A stretch of DNA of 64,000 nucleotides from an uncultured Collinsella sp. (GTDB lineage Bacteria > Actinomycetota > Coriobacteriia > Coriobacteriales > Coriobacteriaceae), in assembly GCA_900541885.1 (NCBI GenBank), contig UQKW01000004.1:1-64000 (forward strand), written 5' to 3'. Below, one piece after another: positions 7,854 through 16,721 of this stretch. The translations under genes were made by a program, and so were the position numbers. The notes beneath the pieces are model-generated. The model did not search any database. It was not told the origin of the DNA and saw only the letters and a program-made list of their open reading frames with translations. Each line of letters begins with the position of its first letter. Position 1 is the stretch's first letter.

Positions 7854-8708
7854 ATGGGCAAAGCACTCAAGCGCTGGTGGCCGCTCTTTATGCTGCCCAC
7901 GTGCCTGGCGTTTATGATCGGGTTCGTGATCCCTTTTATCCAGGGCTTCTATCTCTCGTTCTGCCAGTTTATTACCATTAACAACGCGCACTTTGTCGGT
8001 ATCGCGAACTACGTGCGCGCGCTGTCCGATCCGCAGTTTGCCACGTCGTTCTTCTTTACCGTGGCGTTTGCCTTCCTGTCGACGGTGCTCATCAACGTGA
8101 TCGCCCTGGCAATTGCGCAGGCGCTCACCCGCAAGGCGCTCAAAGGCACCAACATCTTCCGTACGATTTTCTTTATGCCTAACCTGATCGGCGGCATCGT
8201 GCTGGGCTACATCTGGCAGATTCTGATCAACTGCCTGCTCTCCAACGTGGGCGCCCAGCTCATTGCCCTTAACTCCGCTGCCGGCTTCTGGGGCCTTATC
8301 ATCCTGACCCTGTGGCAGCAGGTCGGCTACATGATGATCATCTACATCGCTGGTCTGCAGTCCATTCCGTCCGACTACATCGAGGCCGCCAAGGTCGACG
8401 GTGCCACGGCATGGCAGACGTTTTGGAAGGTTAAGATCCCTAACCTGATGCCGACCATCACTATCTGCCTGTTCCTGTCCATCACCAACGGCTTTAAGCT
8501 GTTCGACCAGAACCTCGCCCTTACCGGCGGCGCTCCCGCGCACTCCACCGAGATGCTCGCCCTGAACATCTACAACACGTTCTATTCGCGTGCCGGTATC
8601 GCATGGCAGGGCATCGGTCAGGCCAAGGCGGTTATCTTCTGCATCCTGGTCGTAGCCATCTCCATGATTCAGCTTAAGGCCACGAGGTCCAAGGAGGTGC
8701 AGCAGTAA
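7854..8708 (+). CDS. Sugar ABC transporter permease (MalF/UgpA type)
   Basis: A 284-aa inner-membrane protein with about six hydrophobic segments beginning at WWPLFMLPTCLAFMIGFV. The EAA loop, which docks on the ATPase, reads EAAKVDGATAWQTFWKVKIP at about residue 180. AAAGGACCC precedes the ATG. Its stop overlaps the next start by one base (TAATG), so the two permeases are translationally coupled. Confidence 0.92.
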   Translation: MGKALKRWWPLFMLPTCLAFMIGFVIPFIQGFYLSFCQFITINNAHFVGIANYVRALSDPQFATSFFFTVAFAFLSTVLINVIALAIAQALTRKALKGTNIFRTIFFMPNLIGGIVLGYIWQILINCLLSNVGAQLIALNSAAGFWGLIILTLWQQVGYMMIIYIAGLQSIPSDYIEAAKVDGATAWQTFWKVKIPNLMPTITICLFLSITNGFKLFDQNLALTGGAPAHSTEMLALNIYNTFYSRAGIAWQGIGQAKAVIFCILVVAISMIQLKATRSKEVQQ

Positions 8709-9547
8709 TGAAACGCGATAAGGTTATCAACCGTGCGCTCTCGATTTTCTTTACGATCCTGTCGCTCGCGTGGGTCTACCCCGTGTTTATGATCGCGCTC
8801 AATTCCTTTAAGAAAGCGACCGCAATCAGCACCACCACGGCGTTCGATCTGCTCACGCCCGAGACGTTCAACGGCCTTGCAAACTACGTGCACGCTCTTA
8901 ATGAGCAGGGCTTTGCCTCGGCGTTTATGTACTCGCTCATTATCACGGTCACGTCGGTCGTGCTGATTTTGGTGTGCTGCTCCATGTGCGCTTGGTACGT
9001 GGTGCGCGTCAACAACAAGATTTCGAACTTCTTCTATTACCTGTTCGTGTTCTCGATGGTCGTGCCGTTCCAGATGCTCATGTTCACGCTGTCCAATTTG
9101 GCGGACCGCATCGGCTTCAACACGCCGTTCAACATCTGCTTTATCTACCTTGGCTTTGGCGCGGGCCTGGCGGTCTTTATGTTCGCCGGCTTTGTAAAGA
9201 ACATCCCGCTCGAGATCGAGGAGGCGGCCATGATCGACGGCTGCAACCCGGTCCAGGTGTTCTTTAAGATCGTCCTTCCCATCATGAAGCCCACCTATCT
9301 TTCGGTCGGCATCCTCGAGACCATGTGGGTCTGGAACGACTATCTGCTGCCCTACCTTACGCTCGACTCCACCAAGTACAAGACCATTCCTATCTTGATC
9401 CAGTACTTCCGCGGCGGCTACGGCCACGTCGAGCTCGGTCCCATGATGGCCTGCATCATGATGGTCGTTATCCCCATCGTTATCATGTACATCCTCTGTC
9501 AGAAGTACATCATCGACGGCGTGGTGGCAGGTGCCGTCAAGGGCTAA
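8708..9547 (+). CDS. Sugar ABC transporter permease (MalG/UgpE type)
   Basis: A 279-aa second permease with six hydrophobic segments and an EAA loop (EEAAMIDGCNPVQVFFKIVL) in the C-terminal half. It would pair with the product of the preceding gene to form the translocation pore. It starts inside the stop codon of that gene. The C-terminus IIDGVVAGAVKG is typical of MalG-like proteins. Confidence 0.92.
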   Translation: MKRDKVINRALSIFFTILSLAWVYPVFMIALNSFKKATAISTTTAFDLLTPETFNGLANYVHALNEQGFASAFMYSLIITVTSVVLILVCCSMCAWYVVRVNNKISNFFYYLFVFSMVVPFQMLMFTLSNLADRIGFNTPFNICFIYLGFGAGLAVFMFAGFVKNIPLEIEEAAMIDGCNPVQVFFKIVLPIMKPTYLSVGILETMWVWNDYLLPYLTLDSTKYKTIPILIQYFRGGYGHVELGPMMACIMMVVIPIVIMYILCQKYIIDGVVAGAVKG

Positions 9548-9615
9548 TGCCGTAACTGTTTTGCAAGTTTCTGCGGAGCCCCTCAGCGCGGCGCCGCATA
9601 TCGAAAGGTAGAGAC

Positions 9616-10815
9616 ATGGCCGAGATCGTTCTCAAACATGTTCAGAAGGTGTATCCCAACAACGAGTCAAAAAAGAAAGGCTTCTTTGGCAAAAAGAAGA
9701 AGACCGAGGAGAAGAAGCACAACCTCAAGGTTACCGAGGACGGTGTGCTCGCTGTAGAGGACTTCAACCTCACCGTTCACGACCAGGAGTTCGTCGTCCT
9801 CGTTGGCCCCTCTGGCTGCGGTAAGTCCACGACGATGCGCATGGTCGCCGGCCTGGAGGACATTACCTCGGGCGATGTGCTCATCGACGGCAAGCGTGTC
9901 AACGACGTGGCGCCCAAGGACCGCGACATCGCCATGGTGTTCCAGAGCTACGCTCTGTACCCCAATATGACGGTGTACGAGAACATGGCATTTACGCTCG
10001 AGCTCAAGAAGGTTCCCAAGGACGAGATCGACCGCAAGGTTCGCTCTGCTGCCGAGATTCTGGGCATTACCGAGTACCTCGACCGTAAGCCCAAGGCGCT
10101 CTCCGGCGGCCAGCGCCAGCGTGTCGCTATCGGCCGCGCCATCGTGCGTGACCCCAAGGTCTTCCTGATGGACGAGCCGCTGTCCAACCTGGACGCCAAG
10201 CTTCGTAACCAGATGCGTGCCGAGCTCATTAAGCTGCGCCACGAGATCAAGGGCACGTTCATTTATGTTACTCACGACCAGACCGAGGCTATGACCCTCG
10301 GTGACCGTATCGTGGTCATGAAGGACGGCGTTGTCCAGCAGATCGCCACGCCGCAGGAGGTCTTCAACCATCCCGCGAACATCTTCGTCGCCGGCTTCAT
10401 CGGCGTGCCGCAGATGAACTTCTTCGATGCCCAGCTGGTGCGCTCGGGCAACGGCTTTACCGTCAAGACCGAGGATATGAACGTGGCGCTCGCCCCCGAG
10501 ACTTGCGCTCAGCTTGCCCTCAACTGGGACGGCGGCGACGTGAAGGAGATTACGGCCGGCGTGCGTCCCGAGCAGATCCTGCTTGCCGACAAGGGCGAGG
10601 AGGGCGCGCTCCAGGGTACCGTCGAGGTGACCGAGCTCATGGGCTCGACCGAGCATGTCCACGTGACCGCTCCCGACGGCCAGTTTGTCCTGATTATCCC
10701 CGTCGTCGACCTCGAGGCCAAGGGCGCACTCAAGGCTGGCGACACCATCTGGTTCAAGTTCGAGAAGAACGCGACCCACCTCTTCGATAAGGTCTCTGGC
10801 AAGAACCTTATCTAG
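9616..10815 (+). CDS. Sugar ABC transporter ATPase (MsmK/UgpC/MalK type)
   Basis: A 399-aa ATPase with Walker A GPSGCGKST, signature LSGGQRQRVA, Walker B VFLMDEPLSNLD and the switch histidine in YVTHDQTEA; residues ~240-399 form the regulatory OB-fold (TOBE) domain. Family members are usually about 370 residues. The extra length is a Lys/Glu-rich insertion at residues ~16-43 (KKKGFFGKKKKTEEKK) between the first strand and LAVEDFNL. AAAGG lies ahead of the ATG. The operon has its own ATPase, so it need not share one with other transporters. Confidence 0.93.
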   Translation: MAEIVLKHVQKVYPNNESKKKGFFGKKKKTEEKKHNLKVTEDGVLAVEDFNLTVHDQEFVVLVGPSGCGKSTTMRMVAGLEDITSGDVLIDGKRVNDVAPKDRDIAMVFQSYALYPNMTVYENMAFTLELKKVPKDEIDRKVRSAAEILGITEYLDRKPKALSGGQRQRVAIGRAIVRDPKVFLMDEPLSNLDAKLRNQMRAELIKLRHEIKGTFIYVTHDQTEAMTLGDRIVVMKDGVVQQIATPQEVFNHPANIFVAGFIGVPQMNFFDAQLVRSGNGFTVKTEDMNVALAPETCAQLALNWDGGDVKEITAGVRPEQILLADKGEEGALQGTVEVTELMGSTEHVHVTAPDGQFVLIIPVVDLEAKGALKAGDTIWFKFEKNATHLFDKVSGKNLI

Positions 10816-10883
10816 GCCCGGTGCATCCAGGCCCTTCCTTTGGGCGACTGCGGTATTGCCATCCTTTTGCCGCGGTCACATAT

Positions 10884-10928
10884 AAGGCTCCCCTCCCGTC
10901 CACTGGGCGAGAGGGGAGCCTTTCTTTG
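10884..10928 (+). terminator. Terminator of the sugar ABC operon
   Basis: AAGGCTCCCCTC pairs with GAGGGGAGCCTT, followed by TCTTTG. Confidence 0.85.
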
Positions 10929-10954
10929 TGTTGGGGCTGTCTGACCGGTCGTTT

Positions 10955-11171
10955 GTCTCGATCTGTAACGGGTGAGGCTGATTTCGGACGTTAGATGTTA
11001 CAGATCGAGACGGTTCCGCTGAGCTAACCATTTCATCTAAATCTGTAACACCAAAGGTGAATTTCAGCTGCTAGATGTTACAGATCGAGATAAACCCAAG
11101 GGGAGGGGCCGGTATGTCTCAATCTGTAACAGCTGGGGCCGTTTTTACCGAGTAGCTGTTACAGATCGAGA
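10955..11171. repeat. Array of three tandem hairpins sharing one stem sequence
   Basis: Three inverted repeats lie in a row: 10955-10969/10997-11011 (15 bp, perfect), 11035-11050/11076-11091 (16 bp, two mismatches) and 11117-11134/11154-11171 (18 bp, one mismatch). All right arms contain TGTTACAGATCGAGA; the left arms vary (TCTCGATCTGTAAC, CTAAATCTGTAACA, TCTCAATCTGTAACA). Loops are 19-27 nt and unrelated. Placed between the convergent ABC operon and glgP, after the ABC terminator. Confidence 0.9.
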
Positions 11172-11210
11172 TTGTTTGGTCGAGTCGGGTCACAGGGTAG
11201 CGTGCGGGCA

Positions 11211-11245
11211 CAAAAAGCGGAGCCGCGTTGCCACGACTCCGCTTT
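11211..11245 (-). terminator. Terminator of the malQ-glgP unit
   Basis: On the minus strand AAAGCGGAG pairs with CTCCGCTTT and is followed by TTG; loop of 14 nt. Confidence 0.8.
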
Positions 11246-11271
11246 CAAGAGGATGGGTAAAGGAAACGAAA

Positions 11272-13539
11272 TTAGCTCAGGTGCCAAATCTCGTCGTTGT
11301 ACTGGGAGATCGTGCGGTCAGACGAGAAGGTGCCGGCGTTGGCGATGTTGATCAGCGCCTTGCGCATCCAGGCGTCCTGGTCCTCGTAGTCTGCCAGCAC
11401 GCGCTCCTTGGTCTGGATGTACTCCTCAATGTCGAGCAGGGCCATAAACCAGTCCTTGCCCTTAATGTCGTCGTGCAGGCGCTGCAGGCGCTCGGCATTG
11501 CCGGTCGCCATAAAGGCCGGGTTGGTGATGAAGTCCACCAGCAGTTTAATGCCGGGCTTGCGGTAGAGCACACCGGCGTCATAGGTGCCGTCGGCATAGA
11601 GCTGCTCGACCTGTTTGGACGAGGCACCAAAGGTATAGATGTTCTCGTCGCCCACGAGCTCGGCAATCTCCACGTTGGCGCCGTCGAGCGTGCACAGGGT
11701 TAGGGCGCCGTTGAGCATGAACTTCATGTTGGATGTGCCGCTCGCCTCTTTGGAGGCCAGGCTAATCTGCTCGGAGATGTCAGCGGCGGGGATCACGCGC
11801 TCGGCGGCGGTGACGTTGTAGTTCTCGATCATGACAACCTGCAGGTAGGGAGCCACGTCGGGGTCGTTTGCAATCCACTGCGACAGCGTCAGAATCAGAT
11901 GGATGATGTCCTGCGCGATAGTGTAGGCAGGTGCCGCCTTGCCGCCAAAGATGATGGTGACGGGGTGCTTAGGTCTGTTGCCGTTCTTGATATCGAGGTA
12001 CTTCCAGATGATGTAGAGCGCGAGCATCTGCTGACGCTTGTACTCGTGGATGCGCTTGACCTGGACGTCGATGATGGCGTTGGAGGGAATGGTCACGCCC
12101 TGCTCGAGCGCCATGAACTGGCGCATGATGGCTTTGGCCTCGACCTTGGTGGCGGCCAGGCGCTCAAGAACGTCCTTGTCGTCAGCGAACTTGGCGAGTT
12201 TGCTCAGATCGCCGGTGCTGCGCCAGTCGGTGCCGATCACATCGTCGAGCAGGCTGGCGAGCGCGGGGTTGGCCCCATGGATCCAGCGGCGGAAGGTGAT
12301 GCCGTTGGTCTTGTTGGAGAACTTCTTGGGATAGATCTCGTAGAACGGATGAAGCTCGGTGTCCTCCAGGATCTTGGTGTGGAGGGCGGCTACGCCGTTG
12401 ATGGAGAAGCCAAAGTGGATGTCCATGTGAGCCATGTGGACGGTGTCGTGCTCGTCGATGATGGCGACGCGCGGGTCATCGTGCTCGGCCTTCGCGATCT
12501 CATCGAGCTTGACGATAATGTCGGCGATGGCAGGGGAGACCTTTTGCAGGCTGGCGAGCGGCCACTTCTCGAGCGCCTCGGCAAGGATCGTGTGGTTAGT
12601 GTAGGCGACCATGGAGCGTACGATGGTCACGGCCTCGTCAAACTCGATGCCATGCTTGGTGGTGAGCAAGCGAATGAGCTCGGGAATGACCATGGTGGGG
12701 TGCGTGTCGTTAATTTGAACCACGGCGTAGTCGGCCAGATCGTGCAGGTTGCTGCCGCGCTCGATGGCCTCGTCGATCAGGAGCTGGGCGGCGTTGCTCA
12801 CCATGAAGTATTCCTGGTAGATGCGAAGCAGGCGGCCCTGCTCGTCGGAATCGTCGGGGTAGAGGAACAAGGTGAGGTTCTTGGCGATCTCGGTCTTGTC
12901 GAAGTCGATGGAACTGCCGGGGACCAGGCCGTCGTCGACGCTCGCCAGGTCGAACAGGCGCAGGCGGTTCTTGGTGGGCTGGCCGTAACCGGGCACATCG
13001 ATGTTGACGAGCTTGGAGGTAACGGCAAAATCGCCGAACTCGACGGTGTAGGAGCGGTCATCGTCGACTAGGATGTCCTGCTCACCGAGCCACTCGTCGG
13101 GGACGGCCTTCTGCTGGTTGTCGACAAAGCGCTGACGGAACAGACCGTAGTGATAGTTGAGGCCCACGCCATCGCCGGTCAAGCCCAGCGTGGCGATGGA
13201 ATCCAGGAAGCATGCGGCCAAGCGGCCCAGGCCGCCGTTGCCGAGTGACGGCTCGACCTCGAATTCCTCGATTTTGTTGAGGTCGTGGCCTGCGGCGGTG
13301 AGCTGGTCCTTAACCTCGTCGTAGATGCCGAGGTCGATCATGTTGTTGATGAGCAGCTTGCCGATCAAAAATTCGGCGGAAATGTAATAGAGCTTTTTCT
13401 TGCCGTTGTTGAGCGGGCGGGCGGCGGAGCGCTCCTGCACGAGTTTGACCAGTAGCTTGTAAATGCGACGGTCGTCGAGCTGCTCGAGCGAGGTGCCAAA
13501 AGACTGCTCGGCGAGTTCCATGAGGTTAATTTGGGGCAT
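11272..13539 (-). CDS. glgP: Glycogen/maltodextrin phosphorylase
   Basis: A 755-aa family GT35 phosphorylase that releases glucose 1-phosphate from alpha-1,4-glucans. Visible hallmarks: SLGNGGLGRLAACFLDS, INDTHPTMVIPEL, VKRIHEYKRQ, and the pyridoxal-phosphate lysine region EASGTSNMKFMLNG. Length matches the bacterial family. ATG 13539 is chosen because AGGAG lies eight bases upstream; a longer in-frame start at 13566 lacks such a site. It follows malQ in the same direction, separated by a hairpin at 13586-13619, so the two enzymes likely act together on glycogen or imported maltodextrin. Confidence 0.95.
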   Translation of the reverse strand: MPQINLMELAEQSFGTSLEQLDDRRIYKLLVKLVQERSAARPLNNGKKKLYYISAEFLIGKLLINNMIDLGIYDEVKDQLTAAGHDLNKIEEFEVEPSLGNGGLGRLAACFLDSIATLGLTGDGVGLNYHYGLFRQRFVDNQQKAVPDEWLGEQDILVDDDRSYTVEFGDFAVTSKLVNIDVPGYGQPTKNRLRLFDLASVDDGLVPGSSIDFDKTEIAKNLTLFLYPDDSDEQGRLLRIYQEYFMVSNAAQLLIDEAIERGSNLHDLADYAVVQINDTHPTMVIPELIRLLTTKHGIEFDEAVTIVRSMVAYTNHTILAEALEKWPLASLQKVSPAIADIIVKLDEIAKAEHDDPRVAIIDEHDTVHMAHMDIHFGFSINGVAALHTKILEDTELHPFYEIYPKKFSNKTNGITFRRWIHGANPALASLLDDVIGTDWRSTGDLSKLAKFADDKDVLERLAATKVEAKAIMRQFMALEQGVTIPSNAIIDVQVKRIHEYKRQQMLALYIIWKYLDIKNGNRPKHPVTIIFGGKAAPAYTIAQDIIHLILTLSQWIANDPDVAPYLQVVMIENYNVTAAERVIPAADISEQISLASKEASGTSNMKFMLNGALTLCTLDGANVEIAELVGDENIYTFGASSKQVEQLYADGTYDAGVLYRKPGIKLLVDFITNPAFMATGNAERLQRLHDDIKGKDWFMALLDIEEYIQTKERVLADYEDQDAWMRKALINIANAGTFSSDRTISQYNDEIWHLS

Positions 13540-13585
13540 GTTTTCTCCTGTGATGGGTTGTTTCATGTCTGCAATTCATAAGAAG

Positions 13586-13619
13586 CCCGCGCGAGGGGAT
13601 TGGGGTGGCCTCGCGCGGG
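13586..13619 (-). other. Intercistronic hairpin between malQ and glgP
   Basis: An 11-bp perfect stem CCCGCGCGAGG/CCTCGCGCGGG with a 12-nt loop, followed on the minus strand by CTTCTTA. It may partly terminate or stabilise the malQ message. Confidence 0.6.
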
Positions 13620-13667
13620 AAAAGCAAGCGCGTCCGCACGGTGGGGAGGGGTCGGGCGCGGTAGCTC

Positions 13668-15173
13668 CTATTGAGGAAGCTCGATTTCGGCTTCCGACGG
13701 GATGCGGAAGTAGGTCTCGGTCCAGTCGGTGAGTTTGTGCTCGAGCTCGCGGGTGATGGTGCCGTCGAGCATGCGCCAGGTCCAGTTGCCGCCCAGCGTG
13801 GCAGGGGTGTTGATGCGCGCCTCGTTGCCCAAGTTGAGCAGATCCTGCATGGTGTAGATGCACGTGTCGCTCACGCTGGCGGCGATGGTGCGATTGAGTG
13901 CATCTGCCATGGGTTCGCCGGCCTGCTGATGGGTGTACAGGGCTGCCTGCTCACGCTGACGCGGGGTGGCCGTTCCCTCAAACCAACCGCGCGCCGTCTC
14001 GTTGTCGTGGGTGCCCACATAGGCGACGGTGTTGGCGATGTAGTTATGCGGCAGGTAGTACGAGTTGGTGCCCTCAAAGGCAAACTGCAGGATCTTCATG
14101 CCGGGGAAGCCCGAGTTGTCGCGCATGTCGATGACGCCGGGGGTGAGGAAGCCCAGGTCCTCGGCGATGATGGGCAGCGTGCCGAGCTTTTCCTCGAGCG
14201 TCTTGAAGAACTTGAGGCCGGGACCCTGCGTCCACGAACCGTAGGACGAATCGGGTGAGGAGAACGGCACCTCCCAATAGGCCTCGAAGCCGCGGAAGTG
14301 ATCCAGGCGGATGACGTCGTACATGTCGAGGGCGGCGCGAATGCGGCCCTCCCACCAGGAGAAGCCGTCGGACTCCATGGCGTCCCAGTCGTAGATGGGG
14401 TTGCCCCAGTACTGGCCGGTGGCCGAGAACTGGTCGGGCGGCGTGCCGGCGACGCTCACCGGATTGCCGGCGGCGTCGATCTTAAAGAGCTCAGGTGTCG
14501 CCCACATCTCGACGGAGTCACGCGAGACATAGATGGGCAGGTCGCCGATGATGAGAATGTCGCGCTCGTTGGCATAGGCCTTGAGGCGGCTCCACTGGCG
14601 ATCGAAAAAGTACTGCGTCATCTGGTGGTAGAGCATATGCGCCGGATGGTCGGCGCAGACCTTGGCGGAAGCCTCGCCGCGGGTGCGGAGCTCCGCGGGC
14701 CACTCCCAAAACGCCTTGAGACCGCACTCCTCTTTGACGGTCATGAACTCACAGTAGGGGATGAGCCAGTCCTCGTTGGCCTGGATAAAGTCATCGAAAT
14801 CGGCCGGCTTGTCGGCAGCAAAGCGCTCAGCGGCGCGGTCGAGAATCTGACGGCGGCCGTCAAAGATAGCACCGTAGTCGACATTGCTGGGGTCGGATCC
14901 CAGATACACGCCATCGATATCGCGCTGCTCCAGATACCCTGCCTCGATAAGCTCGGCAAAGTCGATAAAGTTGGGGTTGCCTGCGCGGGCCGAGAACGAC
15001 TGATAGGGCGAATCGCCATAGCTGGTCGTCGTAAGGGGCAGAATCTGCCAGTAATGTTGTTTGCACGAGGCGAGAAAATCGACGAAGTCGTAGGCATTCC
15101 AGCCAAAGCCGCCGATTCCGTATGGTCCGGGCAGAGATGAGACGGGCATGAGGACGCCGCTTGCACGCTCCAT
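13668..15173 (-). CDS. malQ: 4-alpha-glucanotransferase (amylomaltase)
   Basis: A 501-aa family GH77 enzyme that transfers alpha-1,4-glucan segments and frees glucose from short maltodextrins. Motifs: SGVLMPVSSLPGPYGIGGFG at the N-terminus, YWQILPLTTTSYGDSPYQ, DLPIYVSRDSVEMW, the catalytic region IRLDHFRGFEAYW, and AEDLGFLTPGV. ATG 15173 has GGTGAG seven bases upstream and fits the family N-terminus; in-frame GTG 15185 and TTG 15188 are possible. A TGTTTAAACA palindrome in its promoter (15273-15282) is like one ahead of the sugar ABC operon. Confidence 0.95.
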   Translation of the reverse strand: MERASGVLMPVSSLPGPYGIGGFGWNAYDFVDFLASCKQHYWQILPLTTTSYGDSPYQSFSARAGNPNFIDFAELIEAGYLEQRDIDGVYLGSDPSNVDYGAIFDGRRQILDRAAERFAADKPADFDDFIQANEDWLIPYCEFMTVKEECGLKAFWEWPAELRTRGEASAKVCADHPAHMLYHQMTQYFFDRQWSRLKAYANERDILIIGDLPIYVSRDSVEMWATPELFKIDAAGNPVSVAGTPPDQFSATGQYWGNPIYDWDAMESDGFSWWEGRIRAALDMYDVIRLDHFRGFEAYWEVPFSSPDSSYGSWTQGPGLKFFKTLEEKLGTLPIIAEDLGFLTPGVIDMRDNSGFPGMKILQFAFEGTNSYYLPHNYIANTVAYVGTHDNETARGWFEGTATPRQREQAALYTHQQAGEPMADALNRTIAASVSDTCIYTMQDLLNLGNEARINTPATLGGNWTWRMLDGTITRELEHKLTDWTETYFRIPSEAEIELPQ

Positions 15174-15266
15174 GAATGCGCTCACCAACCTTCTTGTTGT
15201 GGGGTCGGCCTGCCGATGGGTGTGCAGTCCGCCTCCGATGTTCTGATTCGGTACGCCTATTGTAAA

Positions 15267-15285
15267 ACATGTTGTTTAAACATGT
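15267..15285. promoter_or_regulatory. Operator-like palindrome upstream of malQ
   Basis: ACATGTTGTTTAAACATGT contains the perfect palindrome TGTTTAAACA (15273-15282). It is the kind of site used by LacI-family sugar regulators. No regulator gene lies next to malQ. Confidence 0.5.
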
Positions 15286-15337
15286 ACAGGCAAGATAAAA
15301 AAGTTGGTCGATTTTCGGCGAATGGTTACATGCCATG

Positions 15338-15371
15338 AAAAAGCCCCGACCTCACAACGTGAGATCGGGGC
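15338..15371 (-). terminator. Terminator of galE
   Basis: On the minus strand GCCCCGATCTCAC pairs with GTGAGGTCGGGGC around a 3-nt loop and is followed by five T. Confidence 0.85.
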
Positions 15372-15393
15372 AAGAGCGGTATGTAGGTTTTTG

Positions 15394-16455
15394 CTACTCG
15401 GCGTCGGCGAAGCCGTTGGGGTTGTGGCTCTGCCAGTTCCAGCTATCGCGGCACATGTCCGCGATGTCGTACTGGGCCTTCCAGCCCATCATGCGCTCGG
15501 CCTTGGAGGCATCGCACCAGTTGGCAGCGATGTCGCCGGCGCGGCGCTCGCGGATCACGTAGGGCAGCTCCTTGCCACAAGCCTTGGAGAAGGCGGCGAC
15601 GACCTCGAGTACCGAGGTGCCGGTGCCGGTGCCCAGGTTAAAGATCTCGACGCCGGTCTTGCCGTTCATCCAATTAAGGGCGGCAACGTGACCAGAGGCC
15701 AGATCGCACACGTGGATGTAGTCGCGCACGCCGGTGCCGTCGGGGGTGGGGTAGTCGTTGCCAAAGACCTGAACGGCCTCGAGCTTGCCCACGGCAACCT
15801 GGGCGACATAGGGCACCAGGTTGTTGGGGATGCCCTTGGGGTCCTCGCCGATCAGGCCCGACGGATGAGCGCCAATGGGGTTGAAGTAACGGAGCAGCAC
15901 GACGTCCCACTCGGGGTCGGCGGTGTGGACGTCCATAAGGATCTGCTCGATCATCCACTTGGTCCAACCATAGGGGTTGGTCGCGGGCTTCTTAGGATCC
16001 TCCTCGGTGACGGGCGGGTTGTCCGGGTCGCCGTAGACGGTCGAGGAGCTCGAGAAGATGATGGACTTGCAGCCATGGTTGCGCATGACGTCGATGAGCA
16101 CCAGGGTGTTCTCGATGTTGTTGTGATAGTACTCGACGGGCTTGCTCACCGACTCGCCAACGGCCTTAAAGCCGGCAAAGTGGATGACGCGGTCGATCTG
16201 ATGGGTATCGAAGATCTTGTTCATCGCATCGCGGTCGAGCACGTTGGCCTCGTAGAAGGTGAGGTTCTTGGCGGCCTCGTCGCCCACGATGGTCTTGACG
16301 CGGTCGACGGCGACGGCGCTGGAGTTGGAGAGATCATCGACGATGACGACCTGGTAGCCACCCTCGAGCAGCTGAACGACGGTGTGCGAGCCGATAAAGC
16401 CGGCGCCACCGGTAACGAGGACACAGGTGTCTTTGGGGTCGAGTGCTTTGGACAT
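15394..16455 (-). CDS. galE: UDP-glucose 4-epimerase
   Basis: A 353-aa extended short-chain dehydrogenase. The NAD-binding loop TGGAGFIGSH is at residues ~15-24, the catalytic pair appears as SSSSTVYG and YGWTKWMIEQ (Tyr and Lys of YxxxK), and NPIGAHPSG and RDYIHVCDLA match GalE. It interconverts UDP-galactose and UDP-glucose in the Leloir pathway and supplies cell-surface sugars. AGGAG lies just upstream of the ATG. Own terminator downstream; no gal kinase or transferase is adjacent. Confidence 0.95.
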   Translation of the reverse strand: MSKALDPKDTCVLVTGGAGFIGSHTVVQLLEGGYQVVIVDDLSNSSAVAVDRVKTIVGDEAAKNLTFYEANVLDRDAMNKIFDTHQIDRVIHFAGFKAVGESVSKPVEYYHNNIENTLVLIDVMRNHGCKSIIFSSSSTVYGDPDNPPVTEEDPKKPATNPYGWTKWMIEQILMDVHTADPEWDVVLLRYFNPIGAHPSGLIGEDPKGIPNNLVPYVAQVAVGKLEAVQVFGNDYPTPDGTGVRDYIHVCDLASGHVAALNWMNGKTGVEIFNLGTGTGTSVLEVVAAFSKACGKELPYVIRERRAGDIAANWCDASKAERMMGWKAQYDIADMCRDSWNWQSHNPNGFADAE

Positions 16456-16721
16456 GTAGTCTCCTATCGAATCAGGAACACTTCTTCAGGGGAGTATAGC
16501 GCAGGCAGGGACGCCCAAATCGTGCGCTGTAGGAAAAGCGGAGGATTGTGCCAACGTACTCATAGAAGAGCTTGCGTACGCATAACCTGATCTTCGACAT
16601 TTGCTTACGAGCCGCTGACCTTGTAGTTTCCTGCCGTTCGTGGAAATCGTTGGGACGCGCCATATGTACGCTAATATGTATGAGTTGAGCGACATATAAA
16701 TAAACATGTAACGGAGTACAT

